A stretch of DNA of 46,947 nucleotides from contig CAJXQM010000021.1 of NCBI GenBank assembly GCA_913058145.1, positions 1 through 46,947 of the forward strand, in the 5' to 3' direction. Below, one piece after another: positions 8,784 to 16,381 of this stretch. The notes under the pieces are model-generated. The model searched no databases. It had not been told where the DNA came from and saw only the letters and a list, made by a program, of their open reading frames with translations. Every line of letters starts with the position of its first letter. Position 1 is the stretch's first letter. Source of the DNA: an uncultured Colwellia sp. GTDB taxonomy: Bacteria; Pseudomonadota; Gammaproteobacteria; Enterobacterales; Alteromonadaceae. The translations under genes were made by a program, and so were the position numbers.

Positions 8784-9451
8784 TGTTTGATTTATTTGTT
8801 AATTTAGGTGATTACCTAACGACTCTCCCTTGGTTAGAACTAGTTGCCATGTTACTTGCTCTTGCCTATATTATTTTAGCCGCTCAAGGTTCATTGTGGT
8901 GCTGGCCTGCTGCTTTTATAAGTACCGCGTTATATACCATTATTTTTTATGATGTACTGCTATTAATGGACAGTGCACTCAATGTTTATTATTTAGTGAT
9001 GGCAGTTTATGGTTACTGGGCTTGGCAGAAAAACACATCGACAAGTGCTACTCAAAATCAACCAACAAAAAATACGCCGTTAGCGATAGTTTCTTGGTCA
9101 GCTAACAGTCATTTAAAAGTTTGCCTTATACTAACCGTAATTTCTTTTATTTTAGGTTACGTTATAGCTAATTATACCCCCGCAGCTTTTCCTTATCTTG
9201 ATACTTTTACCACGGTTTTTGCCGTTTTTGCCACGTATTTAGTCACTCAAAAAGTACTCGAAAATTGGTTGTATTGGGTAGTCATTGATGCTGCTTCTAT
9301 TTACCTTTATATAGAAAAAGGCTTGGTACCTACCACTGTGTTATTCATCATTTATGTCATTATTGCCAGCTATGGATACCTCAAGTGGCACGCTATTTAT
9401 AAAGAATCAAAAATAAATAAAATAAATTTATCTGACATAGTTGCGGGTTAA
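8783..9451 (+). CDS. pnuT: PnuC/PnuT-family permease, probable thiamine transporter PnuT
   Basis: 222 residues starting at GTG 8783, which overlaps the previous stop by one base. It is a polytopic inner-membrane protein with about seven hydrophobic segments (first at about 15-32). The PnuC-type signature is present: GSLWCWPAAFISTALYTIIF, then ALNVYYLVMAVYGYWAW. PnuC proteins carry out facilitated diffusion of a vitamin that is trapped by phosphorylation; PnuC itself takes nicotinamide riboside and PnuT takes thiamine. TPP riboswitch control and the following kinase gene favour thiamine. No nicotinamide genes are nearby. A more hydrophilic stretch at about 85-105 forms a loop. Confidence 0.88.
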   Translation: MFDLFVNLGDYLTTLPWLELVAMLLALAYIILAAQGSLWCWPAAFISTALYTIIFYDVLLLMDSALNVYYLVMAVYGYWAWQKNTSTSATQNQPTKNTPLAIVSWSANSHLKVCLILTVISFILGYVIANYTPAAFPYLDTFTTVFAVFATYLVTQKVLENWLYWVVIDAASIYLYIEKGLVPTTVLFIIYVIIASYGYLKWHAIYKESKINKINLSDIVAG

Positions 9452-9455
9452 CACA

Positions 9456-10364
9456 GTGAAAGATGCGATCAGCGCTTTACCTTGTTTTACCCAGGTAGAC
9501 AGTATTTCAATAATCGCGTCAGGGTTCAGTCAACACTGTTTTAAAGTATATGCTGATAACAAGGTCTATTTTGCTAAAACGCTCAGCGATAATACAGAAG
9601 TATTGGTGGCTGAATGTGCTGGTAAATCAGACCTTGGCCCGAGCGTTATTTATCATGATCAACATTGGCTTATCAGTAATTTTATTGATACTGACAATTT
9701 AGCGCTAAGTACATTAAGAGCTGATGAGAAAATCAAGCATGCGATTAAGTTGATGGTGCAATGTCATCAGCTAAATGTAATACCTGCTGAACTATCCACC
9801 GCAGATATTATTGAATCTCTTTTGAATAACCCACACTACTCAACACGACAAAAAGCAGCGCTATTCCAGTTTGCAGAATTGATTCTAGAACCACTGACTA
9901 TCAGTCTAAATAATGTTTGTTGTCATGGTGATTTGAATTTTAGTAATGTATTAATGAATCAAGCGCAAAACACTTGGTTAGTCGATTATGAATGCGCCTG
10001 TATTGCGCCAATTGAATATGATTTAGCAATGTTTATTGCCGTGAACAGTTTGGATAATAATGACCGTACAAGAACTATTGAGCAATACGAGACTCAATCG
10101 TCTGTATGTGTTGATCTAGAATTACTCAATCATTATCTATTATTTTGTTACTTTATTAATGCCTTGTGGTATTTCAATACTTATCACCAAAAAGTGCTAG
10201 CCAAAGATATCACTGAAGATACAGCCGTACTATTCAAACATGCAAAAAAACAGTGGTATGCGCTTCACTTATCACTAAAAATTGATGACTCGCCTTTACT
10301 TAGTCGTTTCAGTAGTAAACTCACTAATATATTCACCACCCTTAATTTTAGCAATCAAACGTAA
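9456..10364 (+). CDS. APH-type phosphotransferase, probable thiamine kinase
   Basis: 302 residues from GTG 9456, four bases after the permease stop. A TTG at 9441 is an alternative that adds five residues. It has the choline/aminoglycoside kinase fold: catalytic loop HGDLNFSN with H157 and D159, then the metal-binding D177 in WLVDYE. The N-lobe stretch YFAKTL probably carries the ATP-binding Lys. Riboswitch-linked pnuT is often followed by such a kinase (called TnK in comparative genomics), which phosphorylates thiamine and traps it in the cytosol. ThiK of E. coli belongs to the same superfamily. The last 69 bases overlap the 3' end of a gene on the opposite strand. The fold is certain; the substrate is inferred from context. 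Confidence 0.8.
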   Translation: MKDAISALPCFTQVDSISIIASGFSQHCFKVYADNKVYFAKTLSDNTEVLVAECAGKSDLGPSVIYHDQHWLISNFIDTDNLALSTLRADEKIKHAIKLMVQCHQLNVIPAELSTADIIESLLNNPHYSTRQKAALFQFAELILEPLTISLNNVCCHGDLNFSNVLMNQAQNTWLVDYECACIAPIEYDLAMFIAVNSLDNNDRTRTIEQYETQSSVCVDLELLNHYLLFCYFINALWYFNTYHQKVLAKDITEDTAVLFKHAKKQWYALHLSLKIDDSPLLSRFSSKLTNIFTTLNFSNQT

Positions 10365-10736
10365 TTTGTAACTATCACCTTTATTAGGAACAAAACTGTT
10401 TAGGTGTGTTTTGCTGCGCCAATAATAAGGACTTTTTTGCATACCTAATGGGTAAGCGGTCATATTGTCGTCTTTATCCACTAAAAATAGCGTTGCGGTA
10501 TCTAATGGAAAAGTAGAGTTAACCTCTGTAATACCCTCTTCATCAGAAATATTCACTTTAAACTCACCTGATTTAAGTACACAACTGTTATTAATTATAT
10601 CGCAATGCCCTTCTGGTACTAACTGGATAAATTTTTCTTTATCGGCTTCACTTTCCTTGTAGAAGTCCGCGCCAACAAAACCTAATACAGCAAGAATAGG
10701 AGCAACCATAAAAGCAACTTTAAGATGTTTATTCAT
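10296..10736 (-). CDS. Hypothetical membrane-anchored protein
   Basis: 146 residues, family not recognised. MNKHLK is followed by one hydrophobic segment at about 7-24 (VAFMVAPILAVLGFVGADF) and then a soluble domain of about 120 residues rich in beta-type sequence, probably periplasmic. Two Cys in GHCDIINNSC (about 44-51) could form a disulphide. The C-terminal part (YWRSKTHLNSFVPNKGDSYK) resembles no catalytic motif I know. Its last 69 bases overlap the end of the kinase gene on the other strand. The composition looks protein-like over the full length, so I accept it as real. It has no clear link to thiamine. Confidence 0.65.
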   Translation of the reverse strand: MNKHLKVAFMVAPILAVLGFVGADFYKESEADKEKFIQLVPEGHCDIINNSCVLKSGEFKVNISDEEGITEVNSTFPLDTATLFLVDKDDNMTAYPLGMQKSPYYWRSKTHLNSFVPNKGDSYKLRLIAKIKGGEYISEFTTETTK

Positions 10737-10787
10737 ATTATTTTCTATTTATTATCTATTTATTATAACAGGGAGGTAATTTAACAG

Positions 10788-10830
10788 AAAAAGCTAGACG
10801 ACTCTTTAAAAAATTGCCGTCTAGCTTTTT
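10788..10830 (-). terminator. Terminator of the symporter operon
   Basis: AAAAAGCTAGACG (10788-10800) and CGTCTAGCTTTTT (10818-10830) are a perfect 13-base inverted repeat. Read on the minus strand the hairpin ends in a T run just past the symporter stop. The plus strand also ends in T5, so it could work both ways. Confidence 0.85.
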
Positions 10831-10881
10831 ATTCTTTAGATTTTATTCAATATTTAATCAGTAAATATTGAACTTATCATC

Positions 10882-12672
10882 TTAGTGATCGTGTGCTGCC
10901 GGAGCATCACCTGGAGCACGCATATTTTCAACAAGTGCTTGAATATGTGCTGGAGCTGGACCAGTAAACTGAAGAACGATGAAAGCTGTTGCAAAGTTAA
11001 CTAGTGCGCCAACTGCACCAAAAGCGTTAGGCGATATGCCAAAGAACCAGTTAGGACCTGAATCACCTAAGAATGAAGTACCTGGGATAAACATAATACC
11101 TTTATGTTGGAACACATAAAGCATAGTTATACCGATACCAGCACACATGCCAGAAACTGCTGCTGTACCACTCATTTTCTTAGAGAAAATACCCATCATT
11201 AATGCTGGGAAGATACTTGATGCCGCTAAACCAAAGGCTAATGCAACCGTACCTGCAGCAAATCCTGGAGGATTCATACCAAGATAACCAGAAACTAATA
11301 TTGCTATAGTCATAACGATACGACCTGCAAGTAATTCATTTTTCTCTGATAAGTCAGGTGTTAATACCCCTTTCATTAAATCATGTGAGATAGATGAAGA
11401 AATTGCTAACAATAAACCAGCCGCAGTAGATAACGCAGCCGCTAGACCACCAGCAGCAACTAAAGCAATTACCCAGTTAGGTAAATTAGCAATTGCCGGG
11501 TTAGCTAGTACCATAATGTCACGGTCAACTTTAACCATTTCATTTGGAAGTAATACAATCTCTTTACCAGAAATCGAACCTGTAATGGTTATCGGAGCAT
11601 CTGTTTTATTAGATGTATACTGAATTAAGCCATCGCCGTTTTTATCTTCAAATTTCAATAAACCAGTTTTTTCCCAGTCTTTGAACCATTGAGGACGTTC
11701 AGCATAAGCAAGGTTTTCACCTGCTACAGGTTCAATAGTATTCATCAAGTTAAGACGAGCCATAGCGCCAACTGCTGGAGCAACGGTGTAAAGTAAACCG
11801 ATGAAAACTAGTGCATAACCTGCTGATTGACGTGCTGCTTGTACTGAAGGAACAGTAAAGAAGCGCATAATTACATGGGGTAGACCCGCAGTACCAATCA
11901 TAAGAGAGATAGTATAAGCGAACATATTCAATGTGCCGCCTAAGTTAGCCGTTGTATATTCTTTAAAGCCTAACTCAGTAACAACAAGATCTAATTTATC
12001 AAGTAAGTAAACACCACTACCATCAGCTAAAGTACTACCTAAGCCTAGTTGTGGAATTGGATTACCCGTTAGTTGGAATGAAATAAAGATTGCTGGAATA
12101 GTATAAGCAAAAATCATTACTACATACTGCGCGATTTGCGTGTAAGTAATACCTTTCATACCACCTAGTACAGCGTATACCCAAACAACGAACATACCGA
12201 TGCCTAAGCCTAAACCGTAATCAACTTCTAAGAAGCGAGAGAAAGCAACACCCACACCTTTCATTTGACCGATGATGTAAGTGATTGATGCAATAATTAA
12301 ACAAACCACTGCAACAATACGCGCAGTTTTTGAGTAATATCTATCAAAAATGAATTCAGGTACTGTGAACTTACCATGCTTACGCATGTAAGGTGCAAGT
12401 AGCATGGCTAGTAATACATAACCACCTGTCCAACCCATTAAGAAAACTGAGCCACCGTAACCTAAGAAAGCAATTAAACCAGCCATTGAAATAAATGACG
12501 CTGCACTCATCCAATCGGCACCAATTGCCATACCATTTTGCATTGGGGTAATACCACCGCCCGCTACGTAAAAATCACTGGTTGAACCCGCACGAGCCCA
12601 CCAAGCAATCGCAAAGTATAATGCAAATGTGCCAAATACTGCGATGTAAGTATAGAGTTTTAACTCTTCCAT
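10882..12672 (-). CDS. Sodium/solute symporter large subunit, VC_2705 subfamily (acetate/organic acid)
   Basis: 596 residues with about 13 membrane helices of the SSS family. The start ..LYTYIAVFGTFALYFAIAWWARAGSTSDFYVAGGG is typical of the ActP/VC_2705 branch. GLAAALSTAAGLLLAISSSISHD near 410-430 is the conserved helix with Ser residues. Loop residues 343-350 (DKNGDGLI) look like an EF-hand calcium loop. It overlaps the small subunit gene by one base (TAATG). VC_2705-type symporters with a DUF4212 partner are CrbS/R targets in Vibrio, and a crbS-like gene is in this window, so acetate or a related carboxylate is the likely substrate. It is not classical ActP: the partner is DUF4212, not YjcH/DUF485. 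The family is firm, the substrate inferred. Confidence 0.88.
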   Translation of the reverse strand: MEELKLYTYIAVFGTFALYFAIAWWARAGSTSDFYVAGGGITPMQNGMAIGADWMSAASFISMAGLIAFLGYGGSVFLMGWTGGYVLLAMLLAPYMRKHGKFTVPEFIFDRYYSKTARIVAVVCLIIASITYIIGQMKGVGVAFSRFLEVDYGLGLGIGMFVVWVYAVLGGMKGITYTQIAQYVVMIFAYTIPAIFISFQLTGNPIPQLGLGSTLADGSGVYLLDKLDLVVTELGFKEYTTANLGGTLNMFAYTISLMIGTAGLPHVIMRFFTVPSVQAARQSAGYALVFIGLLYTVAPAVGAMARLNLMNTIEPVAGENLAYAERPQWFKDWEKTGLLKFEDKNGDGLIQYTSNKTDAPITITGSISGKEIVLLPNEMVKVDRDIMVLANPAIANLPNWVIALVAAGGLAAALSTAAGLLLAISSSISHDLMKGVLTPDLSEKNELLAGRIVMTIAILVSGYLGMNPPGFAAGTVALAFGLAASSIFPALMMGIFSKKMSGTAAVSGMCAGIGITMLYVFQHKGIMFIPGTSFLGDSGPNWFFGISPNAFGAVGALVNFATAFIVLQFTGPAPAHIQALVENMRAPGDAPAAHDH

Positions 12673-12923
12673 TATTTGCTCTCCTGTGCATATTTTTTAT
12701 CAAGGACATTCATTTTGTGGCCATACCAAAATATTAAACCAAGAAATGAATAAATAGCACCTTGCTGCGCAAACCAAAAACCAAGTTTGTATCCACCTAA
12801 TTGAATTGCATTTAGCGGCTCTACAAGTAGTAAGCCAAAACCAAATGAAACTACAAACCAGATTGCAAGACAGATAAAGATGATACGGATATTTTCCGAC
12901 CAATATGTTTCTTTATTTTCCAC
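12672..12923 (-). CDS. Sodium/solute symporter small subunit (DUF4212)
   Basis: 83 residues starting at GTG 12923 with a strong AGGAG ribosome site at 12930-12934 (minus strand). Two membrane helices at about 12-32 and 50-68. The DUF4212 pattern is clear: YWSENIRIIFICLAIWF, then VEPLN and GFWFAQQGAIYSFLGLIFWY, then MNVLDKKY. It always accompanies a VC_2705-type symporter and overlaps its start by one base here, so the two should form a complex in the inner membrane. Upstream lies a long divergent region that probably contains its promoter and the candidate operator at 13147-13174. Confidence 0.9.
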   Translation of the reverse strand: MENKETYWSENIRIIFICLAIWFVVSFGFGLLLVEPLNAIQLGGYKLGFWFAQQGAIYSFLGLIFWYGHKMNVLDKKYAQESK

Positions 12924-13347
12924 AATAGTCTCCTAACGACGTTGTTTTAATTTTTATTACGGAATTAACGTTTAATATTATTTTTACGCTAATATTATTG
13001 AAAAACACTTAATGTAATAATTCTCAGAAAAAGTGTGGTTATAGATTGCTGTCCGTTACCTTAAATACATACAAGGCAGAGACAAAAATCCATATTCAAC
13101 TTTTACTGTTGCTAATCTATCAAGGTTTTTTTTTTTCGGATATTACACTTTAGTCTAGATTACTGACTATAGTCGCATTTTATAAGGCGCTACACGGGTA
13201 AACAACCGGTATTAAGGGGCTTTCTAGCGTTTTACTCATTTAGATGGTTGACTGCACAGGCATACCACTCTAAATTAATCACTACTACCCAAGGTAGTAA
13301 GCATAGGTATAGCTTTAGCTCGGATGCTAACCTACAGGTTCTCATAG
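12924..13347. promoter_or_regulatory. Divergent control region of symporter operon and DUF294 operon
   Basis: 424 bases without a gene, AT-rich. It holds ACTTTAGTC (13147-13155) and GACTATAGTC (13165-13174), a perfect palindrome TACTACC-CAA-GGTAGTA (13283-13299) 50 bases before the DUF294 start, and a T11-12 run near 13126-13137. Both divergent operons must be controlled from here. No sure -35/-10 pair was seen. Confidence 0.5.
13147..13174. promoter_or_regulatory. Candidate operator: two GACTAAAGT-type sites
   Basis: ACTTTAGTC (the reverse complement of GACTAAAGT) at 13147-13155 and the palindrome GACTATAGTC at 13165-13174, centres 18-19 bases apart. The same 9-mer recurs upstream of the DcaP-like porin. 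The regulator is not known from sequence; CrbR is the obvious candidate. Confidence 0.4.
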
Positions 13348-15234
13348 ATGCAGGCAACACTAATAATGGATATTGAACTTTCTGAAATCTCACGCTTTAT
13401 AAAAAGTATTCCTCCCTTTGACAGCTTACCTCAACCGGCCCTTGCTAGGCTAATACGCGAGTTAAGTATTAATTACGTGCGTAAAGGCGACACCTTACCG
13501 CCTGACAGTATCATTGATCCGCGTTTATATATTATCCGCAAAGGTGCACTCAGTTGTTCGACTAGCAATGATGAGCTAATTTCTCGTTTAGGAGAAGGCG
13601 ATTTATGCACCGAATTTTGTAAACAAATATTACACCTACCAAATAATATTCAACAAAGAGAGCAACGACTAATACAAGCTGACGAAGACTGCTTAATCTA
13701 TAGCCTTAATTGCGAAGTGATACGTGAGCTGACTAAACAATTCCCAAGTATTGATGACTATTTCAGCTATAACTCAGCGCAACGACTCAAACAAAGAATG
13801 TCTAAGGTTAATGAAGAGGCTGTCATTTCGTCTTCTTTGATGAATACCTCCGTGAGTGATTTTTATCATTCGCCTGTCGTTGGCATCGACGCTACTCAAA
13901 GTATTCAAGCTGCGGCAATAAAAATGACCGAACATGGCTATACTTGCTTAGTGGTACTTGATAACAAAACCTTTATTGGCATAGTCACTGATAAAGACAT
14001 TCGTCGTCGCTGCGTAGCCGAAGGTTTACCTACAACGACCAGAATCAGTGAAATAATCACCCGTAACGTCAACACTATTGATATAAAAAGCAATGCTTAC
14101 GATGCTTTAATGGCCATGACAGCCAAGCATATACACCATTTACCCGTTACAGAGCAGGGCGAAGTCGTTGGTATGATAACGACCACTGATTTAATGAATA
14201 ATGAAGGCCATAATGCCGTCAATTTCTCTAGTATTATCCATAAAGCGAAAAATAGAGAAGAATTAAAAGAAATTAGTAAGTTACTGCCAAAATTACAAAT
14301 TCGCTTAGCGAAATTAGGCACTAGTGCGGATTATGTGGGTAAAACTATTAGTGCCATAACAATGGCTTTTACTAAACGTTTAATTGAAATGGCCGAAGAA
14401 AAATATGGTCAAGCACCCGTTCCCTACGCATGGATTGCAGCCGGATCACAAGCAAGACAAGAACAACTAGCCCATTCAGATCAAGACAATGGCCTCATCA
14501 TTTGTGATTCTATGAAGCCAGACGATGATGCATGGTTTGAAAAGTTAGCCCATTTTGTGTGTGATGGCTTAGCTAGCTGTGGGTTTATTTATTGCCCTGG
14601 CGATATAATGGCAACCAACCCCAAATGGCGTCAGCCCACAAAAGTGTGGCAACAATACTTTGATCGTTGGGTTGATACACCCACCCCAGAAGCCTTATTA
14701 AATGCGAGTGTATTTTTTGATTTAGATACCATTTGTGGAGAGACCAGTTTACTGGGCACTGTTCGTAAAAACTTACTCAAAAAAACGCAAAAAAGTAGTT
14801 TGTTTATCGCCCACTTATCAAGAAATGCGTTAGGCTTACGCCCCCCTCTTGGCTTTTTCCGTGATTTTGTTTTAAAGCAAGATGGTAAACACAAAGACAC
14901 CTTAGATCTTAAACATAATGGCATTGCGCCTATTGTTGATCTTGCGCGTATTTATGCACTTTCTGAAGGCGTTAGCGCGGTGAATACTATTGAACGCATT
15001 AAACACGCGGCAGGCTCTGCGGCTATTACCCAATCATCGGCAGACAACCTTATTGATGCGTATGAGTTTTTAGGCGTTTTACGCGTAAAACACCAAGCCA
15101 ATCAGTTGATGCGAGGGCTAGAGCCTGACAACTACTTATCCCCAAAAGAATTATCAAAATTAGAGCGAGAGCATTTAAAAGATGCGTTCAAAGTGATCAA
15201 AACACTGCAAGACGCAAGACAAGCGAGCTTTTAA
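13348..15234 (+). CDS. cNMP-binding / CBS-pair / DUF294 nucleotidyltransferase-like protein
   Basis: 628 residues; a second ATG at 13366 (MDIELSEI) would shorten it by six and may be the true start. Domains: cyclic-nucleotide-binding-like barrel at about 15-140, CBS pair at about 165-290 (TDKDIRRR in the first repeat, TTTDLM in the second), a nucleotidyltransferase-like DUF294 domain with GSQARQEQ (G366, S367) and D378/D380 in SDQDNG, and the DUF294 C-terminal helical domain at about 480-625. The domain set is that of a signal-transduction protein responding to an adenylyl nucleotide. It is commonly found beside VC_2705-type symporters and an exonuclease, as here. The stop overlaps the next start by one base. 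Its biochemical role is unknown to me; uridylyl- or adenylyl-transfer is possible because the GS..DxD motif is intact. Confidence 0.85.
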   Translation: MQATLIMDIELSEISRFIKSIPPFDSLPQPALARLIRELSINYVRKGDTLPPDSIIDPRLYIIRKGALSCSTSNDELISRLGEGDLCTEFCKQILHLPNNIQQREQRLIQADEDCLIYSLNCEVIRELTKQFPSIDDYFSYNSAQRLKQRMSKVNEEAVISSSLMNTSVSDFYHSPVVGIDATQSIQAAAIKMTEHGYTCLVVLDNKTFIGIVTDKDIRRRCVAEGLPTTTRISEIITRNVNTIDIKSNAYDALMAMTAKHIHHLPVTEQGEVVGMITTTDLMNNEGHNAVNFSSIIHKAKNREELKEISKLLPKLQIRLAKLGTSADYVGKTISAITMAFTKRLIEMAEEKYGQAPVPYAWIAAGSQARQEQLAHSDQDNGLIICDSMKPDDDAWFEKLAHFVCDGLASCGFIYCPGDIMATNPKWRQPTKVWQQYFDRWVDTPTPEALLNASVFFDLDTICGETSLLGTVRKNLLKKTQKSSLFIAHLSRNALGLRPPLGFFRDFVLKQDGKHKDTLDLKHNGIAPIVDLARIYALSEGVSAVNTIERIKHAAGSAAITQSSADNLIDAYEFLGVLRVKHQANQLMRGLEPDNYLSPKELSKLEREHLKDAFKVIKTLQDARQASF

Positions 15235-15935
15235 TGGCTATTAATACACTAATCAATTGGTTTGCAGGCTATGAAGCCAAACGAAAAAAACTCTTAAAAA
15301 AAGTGCCAAGCGGCCCTTTACACGATTTTTTGTCGGTGCCTTTTCCTGCACTTGACACCCCGCTAGCTGAACTGCCTATATTAGCCGTAGATTTTGAAAC
15401 CACCGGACTTGATTCTAAAGCCGATAAGTTACTCAGTGTGGGTTTTGTGTCACTACAGCACGCGCAAATAAAATTGAATTCCAGTTACCATCAAATAATT
15501 AAAGCGAAAACACAACTGGCAGAAAGTAACGTGATAATACATCAAATTACCGATGATCAAAAAGAACAAGGTCAACCACTAGGTATTGTAGTAGAGCAAC
15601 TATTAAAAGCGTTAGCAGGCAAAGTAATGTTAGTGCATTTCGCCAGAATTGAACGGCAATTTTTACAACAAGCTTGCCTTGAACTGTATGGTTTTATCCC
15701 GGAGTTCCCTATGATTGATACTTTAGTAGTGGCAAAACGACAATTGGATAAACGCGATATAGCTTATGATCCGTCTGAATTACGTTTATCAAATTTACGC
15801 AGTCAATATCAACTCCCCCCTCACGATGGCCATAATGCGTTAAATGATGCCATTGCCACAGCTGAATTATTACTTGCTCAAATGGCAAACAAAGCCAATA
15901 CTGATAAGGTATTACTCAACGATATTATTTTATAA
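15234..15935 (+). CDS. DnaQ-like 3'-5' exonuclease (DEDDh family)
   Basis: 233 residues, start overlapping the DUF294 stop (TAATG), so co-translated. Exo I: D53 and E55 in AVDFETTGLD. Exo II: HFARIERQFL, with Glu where most family members have Asp. Exo III: HNALNDAIATAE near 201-212 with the His-Asp pair. Residues 1-45 form a basic N-terminal extension (YEAKRKKLLKKV). It is homologous to DNA polymerase III epsilon, but the constant pairing with the DUF294 gene and symporter suggests a dedicated role, perhaps on RNA or a nucleotide signal; this is an inference. Catalysis looks possible if Glu replaces Asp functionally. Confidence 0.87.
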   Translation: MAINTLINWFAGYEAKRKKLLKKVPSGPLHDFLSVPFPALDTPLAELPILAVDFETTGLDSKADKLLSVGFVSLQHAQIKLNSSYHQIIKAKTQLAESNVIIHQITDDQKEQGQPLGIVVEQLLKALAGKVMLVHFARIERQFLQQACLELYGFIPEFPMIDTLVVAKRQLDKRDIAYDPSELRLSNLRSQYQLPPHDGHNALNDAIATAELLLAQMANKANTDKVLLNDIIL

Positions 15936-16381
15936 AGGGTAACAACAAGCACTTGGCTATATAGGAAGACATATCAACACTGGCAATAATTAAACGCTAC
16001 CGGTGAAATGTTATGGCGGTGAAATTAGGCACTATGTTCCATTGACTCGGTTTGTACCAAACAATATTTGCGCGCTTTTAGACGGGATTTAAAGGCGAAT
16101 TCACCTCGATTATAGAGCGAAAAGCCTCTATTTTCGACTAAAGTACTAGCACAAAAACAAAGGATTAGACTAAAGGACTACCATACGAGTAACATTCTAG
16201 ACTTTAGTCCAATATATTTTCAAGGCTATTAATTTTAACTTATCTGCAGAAAATAATTTGACGCTAGTTTGACGTTAAATTCAAAAGTACTGTAGTAATA
16301 CAGCGTTAATAAAACAGAAGCAAAAGAGACATAAGAGCTCAGCTTTATAAACAAAATACAACAACACAATGGGAACTCTCA
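15936..16381 (+). promoter_or_regulatory. Upstream region of the DcaP-like porin
   Basis: 446 bases without a gene. It holds three GACTAAAGT-type sites (16136-16209), two TTGACG hexamers (16258-16263 and 16269-16274), the second 18 bases before TAGTAA (16293-16298), which could be a promoter, and a leader of about 80 bases ending in GGGAA (16371-16375) before the porin ATG. No terminator for the exonuclease gene was recognised. Confidence 0.5.
16136..16209. promoter_or_regulatory. Candidate operator: three GACTAAAGT-type sites at 32-33 base spacing
   Basis: GACTAAAGT at 16136-16144, GACTAAAGG at 16168-16176 and ACTTTAGTC (inverted) at 16201-16209. Centres lie 32 and 33 bases apart, about three helical turns, so the sites lie on the same DNA face, as expected for an activator upstream of a promoter. 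The motif is shared with the symporter control region. Confidence 0.45.

Noticed and set aside
10882-12923. actP-yjcH acetate permease pair
   Set aside because: The small protein is DUF4212-type, not DUF485/YjcH, and the large one matches the VC_2705 branch; the same substrate is possible but the name would mislead.
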